DNA of 37,476 nucleotides. Origin: JBHJGU01 sp050331475. GTDB taxonomy: Bacteria; Pseudomonadota; Alphaproteobacteria; Caulobacterales; Maricaulaceae. Shown piece by piece: positions 15,315 to 23,316 of this stretch. The stretch is taken from positions 1-37,476 of the forward strand of contig JBHJGU010000135.1 in NCBI GenBank assembly GCA_050331475.1, written 5' to 3'. The translations under genes were made by a program, and so were the position numbers. The notes beneath the pieces were generated by a model, which ran no database searches, was not told the origin of the DNA, and saw nothing but the letters and a program-made list of their open reading frames with translations. Position 1 is the stretch's first letter. Each line of letters begins with the position of its first letter.

Positions 15315-16656
15315 CGTCTTGGGCTTTCCCCGCGGCGTCGCCGTCCTCGGACTGTTCGGCCTCCGCTTCGGCTTTGGCTTTGGCGCGGTCGTCTTCGTCG
15401 GTGATTTTGATATCGGGATCCCCGAAGTCGAAGGTGTCCTCAAGCCCGTTTAAATCGGCGACATCGCCTTGCGCGGAGACCTCGAACGTCTCTAAATCGA
15501 TCGTCACCGAACCGCTGGCCTCAAAGGCGGTTTCCAGTGCGTAGTCAATCTCTTGATCAATCTCCAAGACGTAATCGTCATCGACGAAGGGCAACCATCC
15601 CAAAGGCAGGTCCAGGTTCAGATCCGTGTCCAAGTCCAACGCGGTGAGCGCGCCCTTCACCCCACCGCCTACGGTGAGTTTGCCATCCTCGAAATCCGCA
15701 AACGTCTCCACATCGGCGAGCACGCGCCCAACGCTCAGCTCCCCCTCTCCAAAAAACGGGTCGTCGTTCGATCCCAAGGACGCTTTTGAGCTGAACAAGC
15801 CGCCCATGAACCGGCCTTTCGCCGCGACCCCGCTCTCCGTCTTCCCCGCAATGACCCCGGCAGAGCCGAACAACGCCTGTCCTGAAGCCTCAAGGTCCCA
15901 GGCCGGCTCAGCGAAACCAAACGCTTCGACCGCGTCTTTGTAGACCCGTTTAAACACAGGCGTTGTGATGTCGCTCGCATCGGGCAACACCCCGATGTCG
16001 GCCGCTGGCTCGTCAGCCTCTGATTTCGGGCAGTCCTGAACCAGCGTATCGGGATCGCCAGCCGTAAATTCCGCCGTTTCCTCCGCAAACCGATCAAGCA
16101 GCGCGCTCGCCTCTTCCCAGCAAGCCTCTGCGGTGTCCGCCAGATCTTGGAAATCGACCTTGCCGTCTTTGCCCAATAGCTTGTCGGTGACGCGTTTGAC
16201 CTGACGCACCCCCCGTCCGCCGCCAAGCAGGCTTAGGCGTGCGGCTTTCAGCGCCGGCGGGGCGGAGTCATCGGGATCAAACGCGCCCTCGCAAACCTGC
16301 TCGGCCAACTCCAAGCCATATTCTAAGACTTCTTCGGCATCGAGGCCGCGTTTGCCGCCTTTGGAGCGCGGCTTGGCGCGTTGCGCTTTTTGATCCGCCT
16401 TCCGGGCGCGATAAGCGCGGGCTTGCTTGGGGCTGGCCCGCTTCGGGCGCGCCAACAGCCGCCCGCTCGGCACCCCGCGCCGCCCATTCAGCTTACCGCC
16501 ATTCGCCGCGCGCAAGGCTTTGGGCGAGGCTTTGAACAGGCGCGCCGCACGGCTGAGCACCATGGGCGCCTTCGTTACGACGAACCGCGCCACATGGGGC
16601 GCGGCGATCCGGACCGCTGCGTGAGCAACAATGCCAAGCAAAGGGAGCGGGCTCAT
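15307..16656 (-). CDS. Unassigned protein with hydrophobic N-terminus, candidate T6SS cargo
   Basis: I do not recognise a family for this 449-residue protein. The ATG at 16656 sits in a 4-nt overlap with the upstream gene. Residues 1-35 form a hydrophobic/amphipathic helix (LPLLGIVAHAAVRIAAP), followed by a very basic linker rich in Lys/Arg (about 35-105), a helical segment with a degenerate EF-hand-like stretch (KDGKVDFQDLAD), a Gly/Ser-rich middle, and an acidic beta-rich part with alternating Asp/Leu (ALDLDTDLNLDLPLG). The C-terminus is an Ala/Glu/Asp-rich tail. The switch from basic to acidic is unusual. Its place beside caspase and T6SS genes makes it a candidate effector or structural accessory, but no catalytic motif is visible. 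Confidence 0.6.
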   Translation of the reverse strand: MSPLPLLGIVAHAAVRIAAPHVARFVVTKAPMVLSRAARLFKASPKALRAANGGKLNGRRGVPSGRLLARPKRASPKQARAYRARKADQKAQRAKPRSKGGKRGLDAEEVLEYGLELAEQVCEGAFDPDDSAPPALKAARLSLLGGGRGVRQVKRVTDKLLGKDGKVDFQDLADTAEACWEEASALLDRFAEETAEFTAGDPDTLVQDCPKSEADEPAADIGVLPDASDITTPVFKRVYKDAVEAFGFAEPAWDLEASGQALFGSAGVIAGKTESGVAAKGRFMGGLFSSKASLGSNDDPFFGEGELSVGRVLADVETFADFEDGKLTVGGGVKGALTALDLDTDLNLDLPLGWLPFVDDDYVLEIDQEIDYALETAFEASGSVTIDLETFEVSAQGDVADLNGLEDTFDFGDPDIKITDEDDRAKAKAEAEAEQSEDGDAAGKAQDDG

Positions 16657-17015
16657 GACGCCGCTGCGCCCTCGCGCTGGGCCAAGGTCAGCATGCCAAA
16701 CAGAATCCGACGCATTTTCGAGCCCCCGCTCGCGTCGGGCTCCGCAAGAATGTCGCGCGGCCAATCAAGCGCGGGATCGTCCAAAGCGTATCCTGTCAGG
16801 CGCTCGATATAGACGAACAGCGCCACGTCCCGCTCATGGGTGACGCCATAGCCCCGCGCCCGGGCGATCTGTTCGATCAGCGCGGCTTCGAAAGTCGGGT
16901 CTGCGGAGGGCGGAGGATCAATCCGCGCATCGAGCCACTCGGTGAGGTGCGCGCGAAACCCTTCCGCCCGTCTGGCGGCGGTTTCGTCAAACTGGGTCTG
17001 GGTGAAACTCAGCAC
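16653..17015 (-). CDS. Small helical protein, T6SS-associated hypothetical
   Basis: The frame is open upstream to 17129, but that part overlaps the end of the caspase gene; a GTG at 17015 gives a 120-residue protein beginning VLSFTQTQFDETAARR, 13 nt after the caspase stop. It is probably all-helical: ALIEQIARARGYGVTHERDV, FVYIERLTGYALDDPAL, WPRDILAEPDASGGSKMRRI. The arrangement 'helix, YG(I/V)T.ERDV..FV.L...G, W..dIL' is one I associate with small proteins next to VgrG/DUF4123 genes, but function is unknown. The start is uncertain. Its stop overlaps the next gene (ATGA), so it is translationally coupled. Confidence 0.65.
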   Translation of the reverse strand: MLSFTQTQFDETAARRAEGFRAHLTEWLDARIDPPPSADPTFEAALIEQIARARGYGVTHERDVALFVYIERLTGYALDDPALDWPRDILAEPDASGGSKMRRILFGMLTLAQREGAAAS

Positions 17016-17028
17016 GGGCGGCGGCGCA

Positions 17029-18672
17029 TCAGGGCGCGGTGTAAACGCCGTGGAGGCCGATCTCGACATCCGGGGCGGCGACCAAGCCCGCCAACGCGTC
17101 CCACACGGCCACCCCCGCGCGCTTACCATGTAAAGCGCTCAAGGCGGCGTGTGCGTCGGACGCAGGCTCAGAAGAGGCGAGGGCTATGAAATGATCCGCC
17201 CCGAACGGCGGGGTCACCTCTAAGTCGAGCGGGATCGGCGCGGTCGGGTCAACGGCCAAAGGATCGCCATAGCCGGGTTCGGGATAAGCCAAATAACTGG
17301 TTCCATCCGAGGAGAGCACCACCAGGGTGAGGTAGGCGTTCCGCCGTGGCCCGACAGTCAAAACGACCCGCTCGCTTTCACGGTGTAAGCCGTTGTCCGG
17401 GCTTAACGACATGGAAAAACCGCCCTTCAGCGCGGCGGCCTTAAACCGGTCGAGCGCCTCCCAGCGCTCCAGCACCGCATCCAGGTCCGCAGGGTCGAAC
17501 CCGCCCTCGGGGGCGGGCGGCAAACGCGCCACGACGTCGCCCGCATTCGACAACAAATCCCCTGTCGCCGGGTCAAGCTGGAAGCGGGCGTGTTGATCAA
17601 GCTTGGCGGGGCGGGCGCGCACGCTGGCGGCGACAACCGCGTCACCAACCCCTGCGTCAGGCCCCGGCAAAACCGCCACCGGAAACCCATCGGGCGTGAT
17701 TGGCTCCGGCGTCGGCTCAAGCGTGTCACTCGCCTCCGCCGCCTCCGTTTCGCGGGCGAACAAGCTCAAGGCCCGCGCGCCTGGGGGCTGGGCGTCGGAA
17801 GCCTGCCGGCCCTCGCTCAACACCCGCACAGTGTCCAGGACGTAGGCCTCAAGCTCGCCCTTGGACATGGTTCCGTCGCCGTCGGCGTCCGCGGCGCCAT
17901 CGCGCAAAGCGGCGGCGAAAGCCACGCTCAGCGCGCCGCGTTGTTCGCCGTTATAGGTGATTTCCTCCACTTCGAGGTCTTCGGGCACCGCATTGAAAAA
18001 GATGAGATTATCCGGATTCGAACTGGTCGTTGGTTTAAGCTCCGGCTTAACGCCGTCAGCCGCCGTCACCGGGATCGCGCGCACTTTCCGCCGCTTACCC
18101 CGGCGGGCGCGCGGATCGATCGACCGGGTGATGGTTCCCGAATGGCACGCGTCAGCGACAACGATTACCTGACGCCCCTGGGCGAGTTCGACCAACGCCG
18201 GCACCTCGTCGTCGAACAAAACGCCAGTCACCGAGAAGCCGCTCGGGGCGTCCGGATCCGCCTCAAAGGCGGTGTCGACAAAGGCGAACGCTTCGTCGTC
18301 GACGTCCGTGGTGTCCCCGTCCTCGGTTTCATCGCCGTCCGTGTCCGGCAGCGGCAGGCCATGACCGGCGAAGGTGAACACCAAGACGTCCCCCGGCGCG
18401 GAGCGCTCCGCCATGGCGCGCCATTCCTCGAGAAATCGCGCGCGCGTCGCCTCGGCGTCGGTCAAAACCACGGTCTGCGCCTCAATGGACGTGAAGGCGG
18501 CCTCTAGGTCCTCAGCGTCGTTCACCGCCCCGTCCAATACGCCGATCGCGGGATCGTAAGCGTCGATTCCGACAATCAAGGCATGTACCGCCGCCGACGC
18601 CGGCGCGGCGACGAGGCTAGCCGTAAACACGCCGACCGCCGCGGACACGAGCGCCGCTCGTCTTATCCCCAT
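17029..18672 (-). CDS. Secreted caspase-family peptidase (C14) with EF-hand and DUF4384-like domain
   Basis: This 547-residue protein has a Sec signal peptide (residues 1-28, ending PASAA), then a caspase-like p20 domain: HALIVGIDAYD, catalytic His104 in FTFAGHGLP and Cys176 in VVADACHSGT. A basic stretch (RARRGKRRKVR, 188-198) after the Cys could be the processing loop. A canonical EF-hand calcium loop follows (D262-A-D-G-D266-G-T-M-S-K-G-E273). The C-terminal region (about 430-545) has the DUF4384 pattern: AYLTLVVLSSDGTSYLAYPE, PLDLEVTPPFGADHFIALAS. Prokaryotic caspase homologues usually cut after Arg/Lys. The protein is exported and lies divergent to the VgrG operon. Start: the ATG giving a clean signal peptide. 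Confidence 0.85.
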   Translation of the reverse strand: MGIRRAALVSAAVGVFTASLVAAPASAAVHALIVGIDAYDPAIGVLDGAVNDAEDLEAAFTSIEAQTVVLTDAEATRARFLEEWRAMAERSAPGDVLVFTFAGHGLPLPDTDGDETEDGDTTDVDDEAFAFVDTAFEADPDAPSGFSVTGVLFDDEVPALVELAQGRQVIVVADACHSGTITRSIDPRARRGKRRKVRAIPVTAADGVKPELKPTTSSNPDNLIFFNAVPEDLEVEEITYNGEQRGALSVAFAAALRDGAADADGDGTMSKGELEAYVLDTVRVLSEGRQASDAQPPGARALSLFARETEAAEASDTLEPTPEPITPDGFPVAVLPGPDAGVGDAVVAASVRARPAKLDQHARFQLDPATGDLLSNAGDVVARLPPAPEGGFDPADLDAVLERWEALDRFKAAALKGGFSMSLSPDNGLHRESERVVLTVGPRRNAYLTLVVLSSDGTSYLAYPEPGYGDPLAVDPTAPIPLDLEVTPPFGADHFIALASSEPASDAHAALSALHGKRAGVAVWDALAGLVAAPDVEIGLHGVYTAP

Positions 18673-18824
18673 GACCAACGCCCCCACACGCGAAAATCGG
18701 AACGGTATTGTTAATTTGAATTCTAAATGATAGCTCGTTGCACGCAAGGGGTGTTCTTTTGTAAAAAAACCTATCGTCCCGGTGCGAGAGACCGCGGGTG
18801 GGACGCCGTGTGAAGGGGAGCGTC
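18673..18824. promoter_or_regulatory. Divergent promoter region between the two caspase operons
   Basis: This 152-bp gap is AT-rich and separates the minus-strand caspase operon from the plus-strand lipoprotein-VgrG operon. On the minus strand TTGCGT (18742-18747) and TAGAAT (18720-18725) are 16 bp apart and form a plausible sigma-70-type promoter. On the plus strand TTGCAC (18738-18743) and TGTAAA (18759-18764) are a weaker pair. The two would overlap, which would let one regulator control both operons. An AAGGGGAG ribosome-binding site serves the ATG at 18825. Confidence 0.4.
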
Positions 18825-20201
18825 ATGGGGGCCAAGGTTCGGAAAAGTCTTGCAGCCAGCGTCAGTTTGGCTATAGTCGTTTCGGGTTGCGCGACCGTCC
18901 CGGGCGGCACGATCGAGCAATACGTCGCCGCCGACCCGATCTGTGGGTCAGAACGCCGGTCGTTAACGGAGTTCCAAAGCCAATTTGCGCGCAACATTGT
19001 CGCCGGGGCGCTCGCGGGCGCGGCCGTCGGCGCAATTGTTGGGGCGGCCACCGGTCGCGGGGCGGCGGAGGGCGCGCTCGCAGGGGCGCTAACTGGGGCG
19101 GCGCTGGGTTATCTGACTGAACTCCAGCGTCAAAACGCACAGGGCCAAGCGGTCGCCGATGTTTTGGCGTCAGCGGGCGAGCAGATCGCCGAAGAGAACG
19201 CGCGGATCGAAGGCGCGAAACTCGCGCTCGACAGCCTCATCACCTGCCGCCGGCAGGAGGCGGAGGGCTATCGCGCCCAGTACGAAGCGGACGCGCTGGC
19301 GTTGGTCGACGCCCAGGCTGGACTCGCCGTGGCGCGCATGAAGTTCGACATCGATCTACAGCGCGCCGACAAAATCTTGATGGACATGAACGCGCGCGGC
19401 GCGGAGTTCGAAAACGTGGTCTATGGCGCGGGCGGCGCCCTGCCCACGATTGAATTGGTGGACCGTGCGGAAGCGGTTGAGGAGACCGGCGCCGCGGTCA
19501 TCACCGGGGACCGGCGGGTCTGGCGGTCCCAAGGTGGGGTAAACCTAAGAGGCGGACCGGGGACGACCTTCCCGGTGGTCGGCGGGCTGACGGTGAACCA
19601 GACCGTCGTCTCCATCGGCCAAGACGGCGACTGGCTGATCTTGGAGGACGGTTCGTACGTCTTCGCCCCGCTGATGACCGATTTAGGTCTAGAATCCGAA
19701 TTCACGCTGACGGCGCCTTTGCCAGAGGGCGCGATGGTCGTCGACCAAACGGTCAATCTCCGCGCGGGCCCGGGAACGACGTTCGACATTGTCGGCAGCG
19801 CCTCTCCCGGCGAGCCCATCGAGGTGGTGGGCGAGGACGGCCAATGGAGCCGCGTCAGCATTGGCGGCCAAATCGCTTACATTTTCACCCCTCTTCTCAA
19901 GGCGCAGACGACGTCCACGCCGCCGCGCCCGGAGCCGATTACGGACACTTCGGGCTTTGTCGTCCGGCGCGACGAACCGCAGCAACGCGACGACGTGGGC
20001 GTCGTCCTTGAGGTGAAAGAGGACGACGACGCCGGACAAGCCGAACTGATGGCTTACACCGATGCGGCGACCACCAATGTGCTGCGTCGCAAGGAATTCG
20101 AACAATCCATCATGGTGGCCCGCGCCGAGCAGGAGACGCTGTTCACGATCAGCCGAGGCCCGCTGAAGGAGCAACCCCGCTATGCCCGGTCTCAGCCTTA
20201 A
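18825..20201 (+). CDS. Lipoprotein with glycine zipper and two bacterial SH3 domains
   Basis: This 458-residue protein begins with a lipoprotein signal (VVSGC, Cys22). Residues about 59-98 form a glycine-zipper segment (GALAGAAVGAIVGAATGRG) likely to insert in or span a membrane. A helical segment with heptad-like Ala/Glu/Arg follows (about 100-190), then two SH3b domains (about 237-284 and 308-358), each with the NLR.GPGTTF motif, which often bind peptidoglycan. The tail (360-458) is charged and disordered. The ATG at 18825 with its Shine-Dalgarno is preferred over the upstream GTG. It heads the operon and overlaps the WD40-caspase gene by 20 nt. It may anchor the apparatus or its partner to the envelope. 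Confidence 0.82.
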   Translation: MGAKVRKSLAASVSLAIVVSGCATVPGGTIEQYVAADPICGSERRSLTEFQSQFARNIVAGALAGAAVGAIVGAATGRGAAEGALAGALTGAALGYLTELQRQNAQGQAVADVLASAGEQIAEENARIEGAKLALDSLITCRRQEAEGYRAQYEADALALVDAQAGLAVARMKFDIDLQRADKILMDMNARGAEFENVVYGAGGALPTIELVDRAEAVEETGAAVITGDRRVWRSQGGVNLRGGPGTTFPVVGGLTVNQTVVSIGQDGDWLILEDGSYVFAPLMTDLGLESEFTLTAPLPEGAMVVDQTVNLRAGPGTTFDIVGSASPGEPIEVVGEDGQWSRVSIGGQIAYIFTPLLKAQTTSTPPRPEPITDTSGFVVRRDEPQQRDDVGVVLEVKEDDDAGQAELMAYTDAATTNVLRRKEFEQSIMVARAEQETLFTISRGPLKEQPRYARSQP

Positions 20202-23200
20202 CCGTCTGAGCCTAAAACGGTCGCGATGGGCCGCGGGGCTCCTGGCCGCCGCATTCGGCTCACCGGTCGCGCCCGCCCAAACCGACACACCGATCCTGCG
20301 CATTGAGACGGGTCAGCATGGCGGCGCGATCACCGATATCGCGATCGATCGCACGCGCGGGCTCGTGTTGACGGGATCGGACGACAAAACCCTGCGGGTC
20401 TGGTCGCTGGGCCATGGCGATCTTTTGCGGGTGATGCGAGCGCCGATCGGGGATCAGGATGTCGGGCAGATCTTCGCCGCCCGTCCCGCGCCGAGCGGGC
20501 GCACCTATCTGGCGGGCGGCAATACACTGGGGCCCGGCGGAGGGGCGATCTGGGCGTTCGCGGGGGACGGTCTGACGTTTGTGGGCGGTTTTGGCGCGCT
20601 GCCTGGCCCCCTACAGCGGCTCGATTATCGCCGCGACAGCCAAGCCGTGGCTGCGGTGTTCGGTGGGCCAACTGGCGCCCGCGGCGTGCGCGTTTTCGGC
20701 GCGGACACCCGGGAAGTTTTCGCCGACGAAACCTTCGCGGAGGCGCCGATCTGGACCGAGTTCGCCCGCGATGACCGATTGGTCGCGGCGAGTTCGGACG
20801 GGGAAATCCGCATTTACGGCCGCCAGGGCGATACCTACACCCCGCTGGCGCGCTTCGCCGCCCCGGGCGGCCAGCCCTACCATGTGCGGTTCTCGCCCGA
20901 CGGCGCCCGGCTGGCGATCGGCTATCTGAACGCCAAACGGGTCGATGTGGTGGCGTCCGGCGACGGCGCGCTGATCCGTAGCTTGGAGGCGCTGGACTTG
21001 GCCGGCCAAGCGCTTGGCGCGGTGGCGTGGATCGATACCTCCCAAGGCCCGGCCCTAGCGGCCGCAGGCTCGGCCCAAGACGCGCAAGGCCGCACGATGG
21101 CGCGGGTTTGGTCTGCGCAGTCCTTCGAGACGCTGTACGACGCGGCCTTGAACGAAGACTCCATCACCCGGTTAGAAGCGGCGCCGGGGGGCGGGTTTGT
21201 GTTCGCCGGGTCGGACGCGCGCTGGGGCCGAGTGGCGGGGAACGGCGCGACGCTGTTCATGCGCGGCGGGGCGGTGGCGGATTTCCGCTTCGCCCAAGAT
21301 CGCGGCTTCAGCGTCTCCGCAGATGCCTCGGAAGTCACCATCGCGCCAGGACGCACCGCCGACCCGATCCGCTTTGACCTCGCGCGGCGCGTTTTGCGCA
21401 AGGGTGAGGACAGCGGCGCGGAGGCGGTCTTCGCAGCGCCACCCGCTTGGCTGCGCAATTGGCGCAACAGCAACGCGGTGAGCATTAATGGCCGCCCGGT
21501 CCGCTTGGACGCAGGCGAACGGGTGCTCTCTGCCGACGCCGCGGACCGACGGGGCGGGGTGCTGCTGGGATCGGACTGGCGCCTTTATTGGTATGGCTCA
21601 TCGGGCGGGGAGATCGCCTCGGTACCCACACCGGCGCCGGTTTGGGCGGTTGTCACCGCGGATGACGCGGACATGGCCGTGGCCGCGTTGGGCGACGGAA
21701 CAATCCGGTGGTACGATCTGAATTCGCCCACACCGCTTGAAGAGCGCGCGGCGGTCTTTATCGACCAACGCCGCGAGACCTGGGCGGCTTGGACGCCGGA
21801 GGGCTTTTTCGCCGCCTCCGCGACCGGCGGCAAAGATTTGGTCGGCTATCACCGCAATCGCGGCTTCCGCCAGCCGCCCGAATGGATTGAGTTCGCCCAA
21901 CTCAGCCGGCTCTATTATGAGCCCGACATTCCGTGGGCCAGCGTGCGCGGGGACCGCGACCGCTTGAGCGCCGTGCGCGCCAAACTTGGCGCGGACGCCT
22001 CCGACCGGATCGCCCAAGCGGAGCCGCCAGGGCTGACACTGCTGGACTACTGCCCGCTAAAAACGTTGGACGCCGAACCCGACCCCGCAACCTGCGCGCC
22101 GTTAAAGCGCGCGACCCGCGGGTTCGCCCGCATTCGCGACGCAGATGAGCCCGCGCCGGCAACGCCCGCCTGCGGCGTGTCCGCGGAGCCCACCCGCGGC
22201 TTTGCGCGCATACGGGAGACCGACGACACCTCGCCCCAAGTCGCGACGATCCCGGCGGAATGTTTGCCCGCTGACGCCGAAGCCCTTTTGGTTCGGTTTC
22301 AGGCCGACCCACGGGGCGGCGCCCTTGGCGATGTCGATGTGTTCGTCAATGGCCGGAACGCGAACCGCACGACCCGCGGGTTCCAACGCGTGCGACCCGC
22401 ATCGCCAAGCCCTGCGGAGACCACCCCGGAGACGCTGGTGCGGCGGGTGCGTCTGGACCCTGGCGAGAACACCGTGAAGCTTAAAGTCTACAACACCGCT
22501 GGTCTTTACGCCCAATCCGAGGAGCTCACCTTCGCCCGGACGCCGAGGGCGAGCGCTGCGCCGACGGCCGCCCAAGCTCCGACGCAGGGCCCCAAACTAT
22601 TCGTCCTGGCCGTGGGCGCAGACGTTTACCAAGGCTTTCCCGAGTTAAGCTACGCCGTGGCCGATGCACGCAGTTTCGCCGATCTGGTGCAGTCCCGGTT
22701 CGATGACAGCGAACGCGGCTATGCCGGGGTGACCGTGACCCAGCTCTTTGACGCCTCAGTGACCCGGGATTCCGTCGGCAAAGCTGTGGGTTCGATCGCC
22801 GCCCAAGCCGGGCCTAACGACGCGGTTTTGATTTATCTCGCCGGGCATGGGGTCGTGCATGAGGACGATCAATACTATTTCGTCACTCCGGGCGCGCCCG
22901 ATTGGGACGGCTTGCCCGAGGTGTCGGTCAGCCAATCCGATCTGATCCAATGGCTGAGTGAAGTCCCCACCCAGCGCGCTTTCCTATTCCTCGACACCTG
23001 CCACGCCGGCACGGTGACGATCGCCAATGTTGGTAAAATCAACGAAGAAAGTGGGCGCTACATTCTCGCGGCCTCCTCCACAGTTGAGGAGGCGCTCGAC
23101 AGCTATAACGACAAAAACGGCGTGTTCGCCTATTCCGTCATTGAAGGCTTAGAGGGCAACGCCGCGGCGCGCGGCAAGGTCGACGCCCTTAATCTTGGCC

Positions 23201-23316
23201 TCTATGTCCGCGACGTCATGCCGGAATACGCCGCGGAGAAGCGGCATTCGCAAACCGCGGAATTCCAAGCCAGCGGCAAACTTTTGGATTTTCGCCTGAC
23301 CCGCCCGGACCCGTGA
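20182..23316 (+). CDS. Secreted WD40-repeat protein with C-terminal caspase (C14) domain
   Basis: This 1044-residue protein has a signal peptide (cleavage near APAQ, residue about 33), a WD40-like propeller region (about 40-560; for example LVLTGSDDKTLRVWSL, VRFSPDGARLAIGYL), the linker typical of WD40-caspases (WTPEGFFAASATGGKDLVGY), an Ig-like segment (VRRVRLDPGENTVKLKVYN), and a caspase domain (about 805-1035) with His889 (YLAGHGVV) and Cys940 (LDTCHAG). Between propeller and Ig-like part there are three copies of TRGF[AQ]R[IV]R at residues 645, 671 and 731. Stop and VgrG start overlap (GTGA), so it is translationally coupled to vgrG. It is likely periplasmic. Substrate unknown. Confidence 0.9.
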   Translation: MPGLSLNRLSLKRSRWAAGLLAAAFGSPVAPAQTDTPILRIETGQHGGAITDIAIDRTRGLVLTGSDDKTLRVWSLGHGDLLRVMRAPIGDQDVGQIFAARPAPSGRTYLAGGNTLGPGGGAIWAFAGDGLTFVGGFGALPGPLQRLDYRRDSQAVAAVFGGPTGARGVRVFGADTREVFADETFAEAPIWTEFARDDRLVAASSDGEIRIYGRQGDTYTPLARFAAPGGQPYHVRFSPDGARLAIGYLNAKRVDVVASGDGALIRSLEALDLAGQALGAVAWIDTSQGPALAAAGSAQDAQGRTMARVWSAQSFETLYDAALNEDSITRLEAAPGGGFVFAGSDARWGRVAGNGATLFMRGGAVADFRFAQDRGFSVSADASEVTIAPGRTADPIRFDLARRVLRKGEDSGAEAVFAAPPAWLRNWRNSNAVSINGRPVRLDAGERVLSADAADRRGGVLLGSDWRLYWYGSSGGEIASVPTPAPVWAVVTADDADMAVAALGDGTIRWYDLNSPTPLEERAAVFIDQRRETWAAWTPEGFFAASATGGKDLVGYHRNRGFRQPPEWIEFAQLSRLYYEPDIPWASVRGDRDRLSAVRAKLGADASDRIAQAEPPGLTLLDYCPLKTLDAEPDPATCAPLKRATRGFARIRDADEPAPATPACGVSAEPTRGFARIRETDDTSPQVATIPAECLPADAEALLVRFQADPRGGALGDVDVFVNGRNANRTTRGFQRVRPASPSPAETTPETLVRRVRLDPGENTVKLKVYNTAGLYAQSEELTFARTPRASAAPTAAQAPTQGPKLFVLAVGADVYQGFPELSYAVADARSFADLVQSRFDDSERGYAGVTVTQLFDASVTRDSVGKAVGSIAAQAGPNDAVLIYLAGHGVVHEDDQYYFVTPGAPDWDGLPEVSVSQSDLIQWLSEVPTQRAFLFLDTCHAGTVTIANVGKINEESGRYILAASSTVEEALDSYNDKNGVFAYSVIEGLEGNAAARGKVDALNLGLYVRDVMPEYAAEKRHSQTAEFQASGKLLDFRLTRPDP

